Positions 1 through 8,395 of a DNA stretch of 36,701 nt are shown in pieces. Both the position numbers and the translations under genes were made by a program. Origin of the DNA: an uncultured Bacteroides sp. (GTDB lineage Bacteria > Bacteroidota > Bacteroidia > Bacteroidales > Bacteroidaceae); assembly GCA_949296415.1 (NCBI GenBank), contig CASFQC010000019.1, forward strand, positions 1 to 36,701, written 5' to 3'. The notes beneath the pieces were generated by a model that made no database searches, had not been told where the DNA came from, and was given only the letters and a program-made list of their open reading frames with translations. The stretch's first letter is position 1, and every line of letters starts with the position of its first letter.

Positions 1-197
1 AAAAATTGGTAAAATGAAACTTCTCGCTTATTTTTGAACGCTGCTAAAGTGGTCCCTTTTTTAATGGCTATGTGGGGGATTTTTAGGTGGATATCTACAC
101 TCCAATGATGGACATGGAATACAACCGCACATCACCTTTCATTTCCAACTGTTTGCATTATTCCTCCGAATTTCATCCGTATGTTGGCGAGTTTTTG

Positions 198-205
198 TAT
201 ATTTG
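198..205 (+). promoter_or_regulatory. Putative -7 box of the sulfatase gene
   Basis: TATATTTG matches the Bacteroides sigma-ABfr -7 consensus TAnnTTTG and lies 28 bases before the sulfatase start codon. No clean TTTG -33 box stands about 20 bp upstream. Another TAnnTTTG match lies at 29-36, but nothing ties it to a gene. Confidence 0.5.
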
Positions 206-233
206 TCCCTGACTATTTCAAACAGATTCGCTT

Positions 234-1742
234 ATGGAATGGAAACGCCCTTTGCTCTTGTGTCTGGGATGGACGGCCGCCATGGATTCGCTGGCACAGA
301 CGGACCGTCCCAACATTCTTTTTGTCATTGCCGATGACCAGTCTTATCCGCACGCTTCCGCTTACGGGACCCTGTGGATCGAAACGCCGGGATTCGACTG
401 GGTGGCACAGAACGGCTGCCTGTTCGGAAACGCCTTCGTAACCTCGCCCGGCAGTAGTCCGTCAAGAGCCTCCATACTCACGGGCAGGTATCCCTGGCAA
501 ATCGCGGAAGCCGGTACGCACGCTTCGTCTTTCCCCTCTGAATACAAGTGCTTCACCGACATGCTGGAAGAGGCCGGCTACCGCGTGGGCTTTACCGGAA
601 AGGGTTGGGGACCGGGCGACTGGGCCGTGTCCGGACGGAAGCGCAATCCGGCCGGTACTCCATATAATAAAGTAAGACTCACTCCGCCCCACAAAGGCAT
701 ATCCGACATAGACTATGCCGGAAACTTCAGACAGTTCCTTGACAAGAATGCCGGACGGCCTTTCTGCTTCTGGCTGGGAGCGAACGAACCCCACCGGACT
801 TATGAGAAAGACAGCTGGCGCGGGGAAGGCAAGAGTACGGAGAACGTAGACGTGCCGCCGTTCCTGCCCGACGACGACGTAGTGAGGCAAGACCTGCTGG
901 ACTATGCGGTGGAAATAGAATGGTTCGACAGCCATCTGCAAAAGGCCATAGCCCTGCTTAAAGAAAGAAATCTGCTGGACAACACGCTGATAGTGGTGAC
1001 GGCGGACAACGGCATGCCCTTTCCCGCAGCCAAGGCCAACTGTTACGACGCCGGCATACACGTGCCGCTGGCCATATGCTGGACAGGCAAGATGAAAGGC
1101 AACAGAAAGTACGGTGAAGTGGTCAGCATGGTGGACATGGCACCCACTTTCCTGGACGCAGCCGGGCTGCCGCCCTGTGCGGATATGGCAGGCCGCAGCC
1201 TGCTTCCCCTATTGGCCGGAGATGACAAGGCAGCCGCACGCCCCATGGCCTTTGCCGGAAGGGAACGGCACAGCTCGGCCCGCCCGGGTAATGTGGGGTA
1301 TCCTGTGCGGGCTGTCCGCACGAAGAATTTCCTGTACATACGCAACATCCGCCCCGACCGCTGGCCTGCGGGCAACCCATGCTACATAGACAAGGAGGGA
1401 CATCTGTCTGCCCTTCACCGTGCCTACTTTGACATAGACGGTTCGCCTACGTGGAGCCATATGGTAGCCTGCCGTGACAGTGCGAGGGTGTATCCACTAT
1501 TTCTGAACGCCTCGTCCAAACGCCCTTACGAGGAGCTCTATGACATGAGAGACGACAGCGGCTGCCTGCACAATCTGGTAGGCGACAGACGGTATGCGGA
1601 CATGCTGGAAGAGTTGCGCAGTGCCATGGACCGCATGCAGGATGAGACCCGCGACTACAGGCTGGACCAGAACGGAAAAGACCGTTGGGACAGCTATCCC
1701 CGGTTGCGTGGAGGCATGCGCTCATTTCCTGAACAGCCGTGA
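234..1742 (+). CDS. Secreted S-type sulfatase (S1 family, N-sulfoglucosamine sulfohydrolase-like)
   Basis: Predicted to hydrolyse sulfate esters or N-sulfates on host or dietary glycans; the substrate cannot be fixed from sequence, though the overall pattern recalls heparan N-sulfatase-like S1 enzymes. The 502-residue protein opens with a hydrophobic signal sequence ending near AQ (residues 21-22). The first metal-binding site is the Asp pair at 34-35 (IADDQ). The formylglycine signature is S-S-P-S-R at 74-78, so the residue to be oxidised is Ser74, not Cys. His187, Asp258-Asn259 (TADNG), Lys267 and His276 match the usual sulfatase active-site positions. Length is normal for the family and the frame is intact. 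The start at 234 gives a well-formed signal peptide. A maturase gene lies convergently 37 bp downstream. Family confidence is high, substrate confidence low. Confidence 0.9.
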   Translation: MEWKRPLLLCLGWTAAMDSLAQTDRPNILFVIADDQSYPHASAYGTLWIETPGFDWVAQNGCLFGNAFVTSPGSSPSRASILTGRYPWQIAEAGTHASSFPSEYKCFTDMLEEAGYRVGFTGKGWGPGDWAVSGRKRNPAGTPYNKVRLTPPHKGISDIDYAGNFRQFLDKNAGRPFCFWLGANEPHRTYEKDSWRGEGKSTENVDVPPFLPDDDVVRQDLLDYAVEIEWFDSHLQKAIALLKERNLLDNTLIVVTADNGMPFPAAKANCYDAGIHVPLAICWTGKMKGNRKYGEVVSMVDMAPTFLDAAGLPPCADMAGRSLLPLLAGDDKAAARPMAFAGRERHSSARPGNVGYPVRAVRTKNFLYIRNIRPDRWPAGNPCYIDKEGHLSALHRAYFDIDGSPTWSHMVACRDSARVYPLFLNASSKRPYEELYDMRDDSGCLHNLVGDRRYADMLEELRSAMDRMQDETRDYRLDQNGKDRWDSYPRLRGGMRSFPEQP

Positions 1743-1748
1743 TTCCGG

Positions 1749-1767
1749 GCATGCGGAGGCCGCACGC
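1749..1767. terminator. Hairpin between convergent sulfatase and maturase genes
   Basis: An 8-bp stem with one A-C mismatch (arms 1749-1756 and 1760-1767) closes a 3-base loop in the 37-bp gap between two stop codons. Its position suits a shared terminator, but there is no T tract on either side. Confidence 0.3.
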
Positions 1768-1779
1768 TGCTCCGGCACC

Positions 1780-3006
1780 TTATGCCCCTATCAGTCCTTC
1801 CCTTATGGCCTCCATCACATTGGCCGGCGCACGCCGGGCCAGAAGCTCTTTCTTCATGAAGTCCATATAGGGAGCCACGTGGCGGAAGAAGCGCAGATAA
1901 CCCTTGCAGAGATAGTTCAGGCCCGGCTCGCCGGATGCCGTGCGCATGAAGCGATTCTTGGGACACTCGCCGTTGCAGGCAAACAGGAACTCGCACTCGC
2001 GGCACTGGGCGGGCAACCCTTCCTGTTTCATGTTGCCGAACTTCTGCTGACGCTCGCCGTACATCATGTCCACCAGCGTCTGGCTGCGGATGTTTCCTAA
2101 CCGGAACTCCGGAAAAACAAAATGGTCGCAGCTGTAGACATCGCCGTTGAACTCCATCACTCCGGCATGCCCGCACCATTTGCCCAAGGTACAAAGTCCT
2201 GGTTCCAGACCGGCCCAGTTGGCCAGCGTGGAGTCAAACAGCTGGATGTAGTATTGCCCCACGTCCTGACGCACCCACTCGTCAAACAGAGTGCAAAGGA
2301 AACTGCCCCATTGCTCGGGCGACACGGAAAAGTCAGCCAGCCGTTCGCCTTCTTCGAGCGGGGTGGCCAGATGACGTCCATCGGCATGCGGACGCATACG
2401 TTCCACTATGGGTGCAAACTGTATGTAACGGCAGTCTATATCCTTAAAGAACCGGTAGAACTCCAGCGGATAGTCGCCGTTATAGTCGTTTACCACAGCC
2501 ATGGCGTTCCATTCCACCCCGTGCTTGTTCAGCAGACGGATGCCGCGCATCACCTTCACGAACGAGGGAATGCCCTGCCTGTTCCTGCGGTACTCGTCGT
2601 GGAACTCCTGCGGTCCGTCAACAGACACGCCCACCAACCAGTTGTTCTCGCGGAAAAACTCGCACCACTCATCGGTCAGCAGCGTGCCGTTGGTCTGTAT
2701 GCTGTTCTCTATGGTCCGTCCGCCCGCATACTTTTTCTGCAGTTCTACGGCACGCCGGTAAAAGCTGAGCGGACGCATGAGCGCCTCTCCGCCGTGCCAA
2801 GTGAACATGACTTGCGGCATGGTCTGCGCCTGAATATATTCGCGGATAAAGGTTTCCAGCAGGTTGTCGGTCATGACATGGTTGGGCACTTCCTTGTAAA
2901 GGTTCGATTTTTCCAGATAGTAACAATACTCACAAGCCAGGTTACAGGCTGCGCCCGCCGGTTTGGCCATGACGTAAAGAGGACGAGCGAAAGGAGCGGT
3001 AATCAT
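1780..3006 (-). CDS. chuR: Anaerobic sulfatase-maturating enzyme (radical SAM, SPASM domain)
   Basis: Predicted cytoplasmic radical-SAM enzyme that oxidises the active-site Ser or Cys of sulfatases to C-alpha-formylglycine before export. The 408-residue protein has the CX3CX2C cluster motif at Cys21, Cys25 and Cys28 (CNLACEYC). Its C-terminal third carries the cysteine-rich SPASM region with a C-x-L-G-K-W-C segment, a D-V-Y-S-C-D stretch, and a closing C-x2-C-x5-C-x3-C cluster that would hold two auxiliary 4Fe-4S clusters. Length fits anSME enzymes; the B. thetaiotaomicron enzyme is called ChuR, and the symbol is used by resemblance. It faces a serine-type sulfatase, which is exactly the substrate class such enzymes can process. 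It has its own promoter on the minus strand and no strong ribosome binding site. Confidence 0.92.
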   Translation of the reverse strand: MITAPFARPLYVMAKPAGAACNLACEYCYYLEKSNLYKEVPNHVMTDNLLETFIREYIQAQTMPQVMFTWHGGEALMRPLSFYRRAVELQKKYAGGRTIENSIQTNGTLLTDEWCEFFRENNWLVGVSVDGPQEFHDEYRRNRQGIPSFVKVMRGIRLLNKHGVEWNAMAVVNDYNGDYPLEFYRFFKDIDCRYIQFAPIVERMRPHADGRHLATPLEEGERLADFSVSPEQWGSFLCTLFDEWVRQDVGQYYIQLFDSTLANWAGLEPGLCTLGKWCGHAGVMEFNGDVYSCDHFVFPEFRLGNIRSQTLVDMMYGERQQKFGNMKQEGLPAQCRECEFLFACNGECPKNRFMRTASGEPGLNYLCKGYLRFFRHVAPYMDFMKKELLARRAPANVMEAIREGLIGA

Positions 3007-3049
3007 ATTGAGGTAAGTCCGTTTTGCTTAAGGGGTTCATGTGTCGGTG

Positions 3050-3057
3050 CAAATATA
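3050..3057 (-). promoter_or_regulatory. Putative -7 box of the sulfatase maturase
   Basis: Read on the minus strand this is TATATTTG, a full TAnnTTTG match, 43 bases before the maturase start. A partial -33 box (TTGC) lies about 20 bp upstream near 3077-3080. Confidence 0.55.
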
Positions 3058-3156
3058 CCGCTTATCGCAGAAGGCCGCAACAGGCACGGCGGACAAACTC
3101 TGTACCGACGGCGTTTTTTGTGTATGGACAATGCCCGGAGGACAGATAAATATTGC

Positions 3157-3164
3157 TATTTTTG
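3157..3164 (+). promoter_or_regulatory. Putative -7 box of the GH38-GH92 cluster
   Basis: TATTTTTG matches TAnnTTTG, about 150 bases before the GH38 start. The nearest upstream TTTG is too far away for a -33 box, so the promoter may need an activator. Confidence 0.4.
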
Positions 3165-3314
3165 CCGTGGAATATGAGGAAGGAGACCGTAAGTGTGAGC
3201 CGACGCGGATCACCGCTTGTACCGGACATCTCCGCCCCGGGATATGGGAACCGGTCTGCCTGCCCGGCAGAAAACACCGGCGCAAAACAACAAGAATAAT
3301 CCGATGAACAGAAA

Positions 3315-5966
3315 ATGAAAACCTTTTTCGACCTCTCAAGAAGAAGAGCCATCCTGCCTTTCCTCCTGCTGTGCGGACTGACCCTGTGGGACAGTGTGAC
3401 GGCCAACGCACAACGACCCTACTTTGTGGACGGATACCACGGCGGCATATACGGCCATTATCCGGTAGAGTGGAAGACGCAGTTTCTGGCCGACCAGCTG
3501 GAGGCGCATCCCGAATGGCGCATCTGCCTGGAGATAGAACCGGAAACGTGGGATACCGTAAAGGCTCGTACTCCTGAGGCTTACGCACGGTTCAAGGCCG
3601 TGGCCACCTCCGACAGGATGGAATTTGTCAATCCTACCTACGCCCAGCCTTATTGCTACAATATATCTGGCGAAAGCCTCATCCGCCAATTCCAGTACGG
3701 CATGCGTAAGATACGTGCCCATTTCCCCAACGCGCGATTCCTAACCTATTCGGCGGAAGAACCTTGTTTCACCAGCTGCCTGCCCCAGCTGCTGCGGCAG
3801 TTGGGCTTCAGCTATGCCGTGCTGAAGTGCCCCGACACATGTTGGGGCGGATACACGGCGGCCCATGGTGGAGAGCTGGTCAACTGGACAGGTTCCGACG
3901 GCACCTCGCTGCCAACTGTCCCCCGATATGCCTGCGAAGACTTTGAACCGGGTTCCACCTGGCAGACCACCGCCTGGGCCAATTCGGACCAGTATCTCTC
4001 GGCCTGCCACCGGGCCGGCATAGCCCACCCCGTAGGCATGTGTTTCCAGGATGCAGGCTGGAAAAACGGTCCCTGGCTGGGAAGCGGAGAGCATACAAAG
4101 AACGGATCCGTGTACACGCTATGGACGGATTACATAGCCCGCATCAGCGCCAGACAGTCCGACGACAACTGGCTCTTCACCCAAGAAGACGTACTCCCCT
4201 GCCTGATGTGGGGCAGCCAGGTACTGCAACGCATAGCACGGCAAGTGCGCGTCTCGGAAAACAGTCTGACGGAGGCAGAGAAACTGTCCGTTATGGCCAA
4301 GGTGGCAGACGGCTACGCCTATAATCCGGCCGACACGGACGAAGCCTGGCGCACCCTCATGCTGTCGCAGCATCATGATGCGTGGATAGTGCCCTACAAC
4401 AACCTGCACGGCCAAGGAACATGGGCCGATGCCGTAAGCCGATGGACGGGCAAAACCGATGCCGTAACAGACCGCATAAAGAAAGAAGCCATGGACCGGC
4501 TGGCCGCAGGAAGTCCCTGCCCGCCCAAAAGCGGATGGGAAACCTGCTATCTGCAAGTGACCAACACACAGGGTGTGGAACGTCAAGAAACGGCCGTAAT
4601 CCTTCTGCCGGAAGGAGCCCCGGAAGCCGTGGCAGTGTATGCCCCCGACGGAAAGAAAACGGACTGCCTGACAGAAGAACAGGACGGACGGCGAAAGCTG
4701 CACTTCAAGGTAAAAGTCCCATCCTTCGGCTATGCCATATACAAGGTAAAAGCCATACGCAAGAGACCCGGACACCACAGGGAAGCGCACAAGCCGGAAG
4801 AAAAGGGCCAAGGCCTCCACGTGCTGGAGAATGATATGTACAAGATTACCTTTGACCTGGAGAAAGGAGGAACCATAACAAGTCTGATAGCCAAGAAAGA
4901 CGGCGGGAAGGAATATGTGCCGCGTCACGGACGTTTCGCCTGGGGCGAGTTACGCGGATTCTTCTATGATGAAGGCCGTTTCCGCTCATCGGCCGAAAGT
5001 CCGGCCAGTCTGTCGGTATTGGAAAACAACAAGTTCGTGAAGACCGTACAGGTAAAAGGACAGATAGCAGGGCATCCTTTCACACAGACCCTTACCCTGA
5101 CCGCCGGAAGCAAACGCATAGACTGCCGTCTGCGCATAGACTGGCAAGGCAATACGGGTATAGGCGAATATAAGGAAACCGCGTGGCGCGACGACCGCCG
5201 GGCCTACTGTGACGCACGCTACAAGCTGAATATACTGTTTCCCACCGATTTGCAGCAAGCAACCATCTGGAAAAATGCCCCCTTTGACGTATGCCGGAGC
5301 CGACTGGCCGACACCCATTTCAAATCATGGAGCCGGATAAAACACAATATAATTTTGAACTGGGTGGATTTGGCGGAAGCAGACGGCGGACATGCCCTAG
5401 CCCTGCTGACCGACCACACCACCTCTTATACCTACGGCAGCGGGCAACCACTTGGACTGACAATCCAGTATTCCGGACAAGGACTTTGGGGACGTGACTA
5501 CAAAATCGACGGACCTACCGAAGTGTCTTACGCACTTATTCCCCACCGGGGCTTATGGGACAAGGCCCGCATACAGACAAGCAGTGATGCCTGGAACGAA
5601 CCGTTGCACTACACCTGGATGGCTCAAAGCATCCCCACACAGCATTCGTTCATCAGTATGGAAGACAGTGGATACCAGCTTACCGCCGCTTATCTGCAAG
5701 ACGGCGACGTGGTGATACGCCTGTTCAATGCCGAAGGCGACGACCGTCCGCATGACATTTCCCTATCCATGCCTTTGGCAGACGTGGAAGAAGTGACGCT
5801 TGACGGACGCTTCCTGTCCCGTCCCCGTCTGGAATCCACGGCAAGCAACGGAATGCGGATGCGGGTATCCATGCCCCGTTTCGGCCTGAAGACATTCGTG
5901 CTGAAGCTGAAAGCAGAACAAGATATAAGTCTGTACGGGAACCAGACAACACACCAAGAAGAATAA
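3315..5966 (+). CDS. Exported GH38-like glycosidase (alpha-mannosidase family, divergent active site)
   Basis: An 883-residue exported protein: a signal sequence at residues 1-32 ends in ANAQ, consistent with signal peptidase I. It resembles glycoside hydrolase family 38, alpha-mannosidases that use a zinc ion: N-terminal catalytic region, a central Q-H-H-D segment at 352-355 corresponding to the family's HHDA motif, then a long beta-rich C-terminal half. The usual zinc and nucleophile motifs are altered. Where the family has H-x-D near the N-terminus this protein has H42-G-G, and where it has the nucleophile Asp in D-P-F-G-H it appears to have Glu148-Glu149 with no following His. It may therefore be a divergent subfamily with another mechanism or substrate. 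It leads a co-directional cluster with two GH92 genes; the gap to the next start is only 25 bp. Confidence 0.72.
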   Translation: MKTFFDLSRRRAILPFLLLCGLTLWDSVTANAQRPYFVDGYHGGIYGHYPVEWKTQFLADQLEAHPEWRICLEIEPETWDTVKARTPEAYARFKAVATSDRMEFVNPTYAQPYCYNISGESLIRQFQYGMRKIRAHFPNARFLTYSAEEPCFTSCLPQLLRQLGFSYAVLKCPDTCWGGYTAAHGGELVNWTGSDGTSLPTVPRYACEDFEPGSTWQTTAWANSDQYLSACHRAGIAHPVGMCFQDAGWKNGPWLGSGEHTKNGSVYTLWTDYIARISARQSDDNWLFTQEDVLPCLMWGSQVLQRIARQVRVSENSLTEAEKLSVMAKVADGYAYNPADTDEAWRTLMLSQHHDAWIVPYNNLHGQGTWADAVSRWTGKTDAVTDRIKKEAMDRLAAGSPCPPKSGWETCYLQVTNTQGVERQETAVILLPEGAPEAVAVYAPDGKKTDCLTEEQDGRRKLHFKVKVPSFGYAIYKVKAIRKRPGHHREAHKPEEKGQGLHVLENDMYKITFDLEKGGTITSLIAKKDGGKEYVPRHGRFAWGELRGFFYDEGRFRSSAESPASLSVLENNKFVKTVQVKGQIAGHPFTQTLTLTAGSKRIDCRLRIDWQGNTGIGEYKETAWRDDRRAYCDARYKLNILFPTDLQQATIWKNAPFDVCRSRLADTHFKSWSRIKHNIILNWVDLAEADGGHALALLTDHTTSYTYGSGQPLGLTIQYSGQGLWGRDYKIDGPTEVSYALIPHRGLWDKARIQTSSDAWNEPLHYTWMAQSIPTQHSFISMEDSGYQLTAAYLQDGDVVIRLFNAEGDDRPHDISLSMPLADVEEVTLDGRFLSRPRLESTASNGMRMRVSMPRFGLKTFVLKLKAEQDISLYGNQTTHQEE

Positions 5967-5991
5967 CGGACATAACCCACAATGACCCATT

Positions 5992-8343
5992 ATGCATAAG
6001 AATACAATAGCCTTGATATTGACATGTGCCTTGCCGTTGCTCGTGACGGCCTGCGCCTCCACCTCCGGTTCTTTTCCCGGAGAACCCGTTCGTCCTGCGG
6101 ACTACGTCAACCCTTTCATCGGCGCCAGCACCAATATGGATGCCGCCGGAGCATACCACGGTCTGGGAAAGACCTTTCCCGGAGCCACCACGCCTTACGG
6201 AATGGTACAGGTCAGTCCCAATACCATAACCGGCGGAGACAACGGCTCGGGTTACAGCTATGAGCATAAGACAATAGAAGGGTTCGCCTTTACCCAAATG
6301 AGCGGAGTCGGCTGGTACGGCGACTTGGGCAACTTCCTGGTGATGCCTACTACCGGACCGCTGAAACTGGTGGCCGGCAAGGAAGGCAATGACAACATGG
6401 ACGGTTATCGCTCGGCTTACGACAAAGATACGGAAACAGCCAGAGCCGGTTACTATGCCGTAACATTGAGTGACTATAAGGTAAGGGCCGAATGCAGTGC
6501 GACACCCCATTGCGGCATACTGCGTTTCACCTATCCGGCACATAGCCAGTCCCGCATACAGATAGATTTGGCAAGACGCGTGGGGGGCACCTCTACCGAG
6601 CAATACCTGAAAGTGGTGGATAAGCACACCATCAAAGGGTGGATGCGCTGTACCCCCGATGGCGGAGGCTGGGGAAACGGCGACGGGAATCCCTGTTATA
6701 CCGTGCACTTCTATGCCCGGTTCAGCAAACCTTTGGAAAACTTCGGATGCTGGAGCGCCGACATACCCGACAGCTGGCCAAGGAAGCGCGACGATGTGGT
6801 GAGTACGGCTTATCAGAAACGGGTGGCACAGGCCACCATACGGAAAGGGCTTAGCGAAGTGCAGGGAAAGCACGTGGGGTTCTATACGGAATTTCCCACT
6901 GCGGAAGGCGAGGAAGTGGAACTTAAGGTGGGCATCTCCTTTGTAGACATGGACGGAGCCGAAAGGAATTTCAGACAAGAGATGACCGACAAGTCATTCG
7001 ACCAGATACGTAAGGAAGCCTACAGCCAGTGGAACCACGAACTGAGCCGCGTAAAGGTGACAGGAGGTTCGGAAGACGAAAAAAACGTCTTCTATACGGC
7101 ACTTTACCATACCATGATAGATCCCCGCATATATGCGGATGTGGACGGACGCTACATAGGTGGCGACCAGAAGCCCCACGAGGCCAATCCGTCTTTTGTG
7201 AAACGCACCATATTCAGCGGATGGGATGTATTCCGTAGCCAGTTCCCGTTACAGACACTCATCAACCCACGTCTGGTAAGCGATGAGCTGAATTCGCTCA
7301 TCACCATGGCAGGACAAAGCGGACGCGGGTATTTTGAGCGTTGGGAATTCCTCAACTCCTATTCGGGTTGCATGTTGGGTAACCCTGCCCTGTCCGTACT
7401 GGCCGACGCCTACACTAAAGGCATCCGTACCTTTGATGCGGAAGAAGCGTTCCGCTATGCCGTAAACACCTCACGGATGTTCGGCAACGATTCGCTGGGC
7501 TATACGCCCGGCAATCAAGGCATTGCCAAAACATTGGAATACGCTTATACGGACTGGTGTGTGGCACAGCTGGCCGAAGCTATGGGAAAGGAAGCCGAGA
7601 AAGTCTTGTTCCGTCGGAAAGGACAGGCATACCGCAACCTGTTCGACCGGGAGAAAGGCTGGTTCCGTCCCAAGGAAGCCGACGGCTCCTGGCTTCCCTG
7701 GCCCGAAGAAGGCAGACTAAAGGAATGGTACGGCTGCGTGGAAGCCAATCCATACCAGCAAGGCTGGTTCGTGCCCCACGACGTACCGGGAATGGTGGAA
7801 CTTATGGGAGGAAGGGAAAAGGTATTGGACGACTTGAAACAATTCTTTGCCCATACCCCTGCCGACCTGCTGTGGAACGCCTATTACAACCATGCGAACG
7901 AGCCTGTGCACTTCGTTCCCTTCCTTTTCAACCAGCTTGGCGCACCCTGGCTTACCCAAAAGTGGACACGGCACATCTGCCATAACGCATACTTCAATAG
8001 AGTGGAAGGCATTGTGGGCAACGAAGACGTAGGGCAGATGTCGGCATGGTATGTGCTGGCGGCTTCGGGCATCCATCCCGATTGTCCGGGACAGCCGCGT
8101 ATGCAGATTACCAGTCCGGTGTTCAGCCGTGTGGAATTCCGCTTGGATCCGGCCTATTATCCGGGAAAGACGTTTACCATCATAGCCCACAACAACAGCC
8201 CGGAAAACATCTATATACAGAAAGCGCTGCTTAACGGAAAGCCTTATGACAAAAGCCATATAGACTTTGCCGACATTGTGGCGGGAGGCAAGCTGGAACT
8301 CTACATGGGCAATGAGCCTTCCAGACAATGGGGTATCCGATAG
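5992..8343 (+). CDS. GH92 alpha-mannosidase, lipoprotein
   Basis: Predicted calcium-dependent exo-alpha-mannosidase of family GH92, which in Bacteroides trims high-mannose N-glycans or other alpha-mannosides. The 783-residue protein has a lipobox L-V-T-A-C with Cys21 as lipidation site. No acidic stretch follows the Cys, so a periplasm-facing location is as likely as a surface one. Family landmarks: the N-terminal V-N-P-F-I-G segment, the T-P-Y-G-M-V-Q turn, a G-x-S-Y block near residue 85, the F-S-G-W-D-V-F-R block in the middle, and the C-terminal G-N-E-D-V-G-Q-M-S-A-W-Y motif (G676 onward) that carries the acidic catalytic residues. Length is typical. It sits in one cluster with the GH38-like gene upstream and a second GH92 downstream. 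Linkage specificity cannot be read from sequence. Confidence 0.93.
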   Translation: MHKNTIALILTCALPLLVTACASTSGSFPGEPVRPADYVNPFIGASTNMDAAGAYHGLGKTFPGATTPYGMVQVSPNTITGGDNGSGYSYEHKTIEGFAFTQMSGVGWYGDLGNFLVMPTTGPLKLVAGKEGNDNMDGYRSAYDKDTETARAGYYAVTLSDYKVRAECSATPHCGILRFTYPAHSQSRIQIDLARRVGGTSTEQYLKVVDKHTIKGWMRCTPDGGGWGNGDGNPCYTVHFYARFSKPLENFGCWSADIPDSWPRKRDDVVSTAYQKRVAQATIRKGLSEVQGKHVGFYTEFPTAEGEEVELKVGISFVDMDGAERNFRQEMTDKSFDQIRKEAYSQWNHELSRVKVTGGSEDEKNVFYTALYHTMIDPRIYADVDGRYIGGDQKPHEANPSFVKRTIFSGWDVFRSQFPLQTLINPRLVSDELNSLITMAGQSGRGYFERWEFLNSYSGCMLGNPALSVLADAYTKGIRTFDAEEAFRYAVNTSRMFGNDSLGYTPGNQGIAKTLEYAYTDWCVAQLAEAMGKEAEKVLFRRKGQAYRNLFDREKGWFRPKEADGSWLPWPEEGRLKEWYGCVEANPYQQGWFVPHDVPGMVELMGGREKVLDDLKQFFAHTPADLLWNAYYNHANEPVHFVPFLFNQLGAPWLTQKWTRHICHNAYFNRVEGIVGNEDVGQMSAWYVLAASGIHPDCPGQPRMQITSPVFSRVEFRLDPAYYPGKTFTIIAHNNSPENIYIQKALLNGKPYDKSHIDFADIVAGGKLELYMGNEPSRQWGIR

Positions 8344-8395
8344 AGACTTTACGCAAGACAATATCAGCCGCAAACCAAACAAACCTCAGACAATA

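Larger units (their letters stand above)
3007..3314. other. Divergent intergenic region between the maturase and the GH38 gene
   Basis: About 308 bases with no convincing gene. It holds one Bacteroides-type -7 box for each direction: one on the minus strand at 3050-3057 and one on the plus strand at 3157-3164. A four-codon ATG-to-stop frame at 3304 overlaps the GH38 start codon and is probably chance. Confidence 0.6.

Noticed and set aside
8267-8395. N-terminal extension of the second GH92 protein
   Set aside because: An ATG at 8267 is in frame but lies inside the previous gene and would bury the clear signal peptide starting at 8396.
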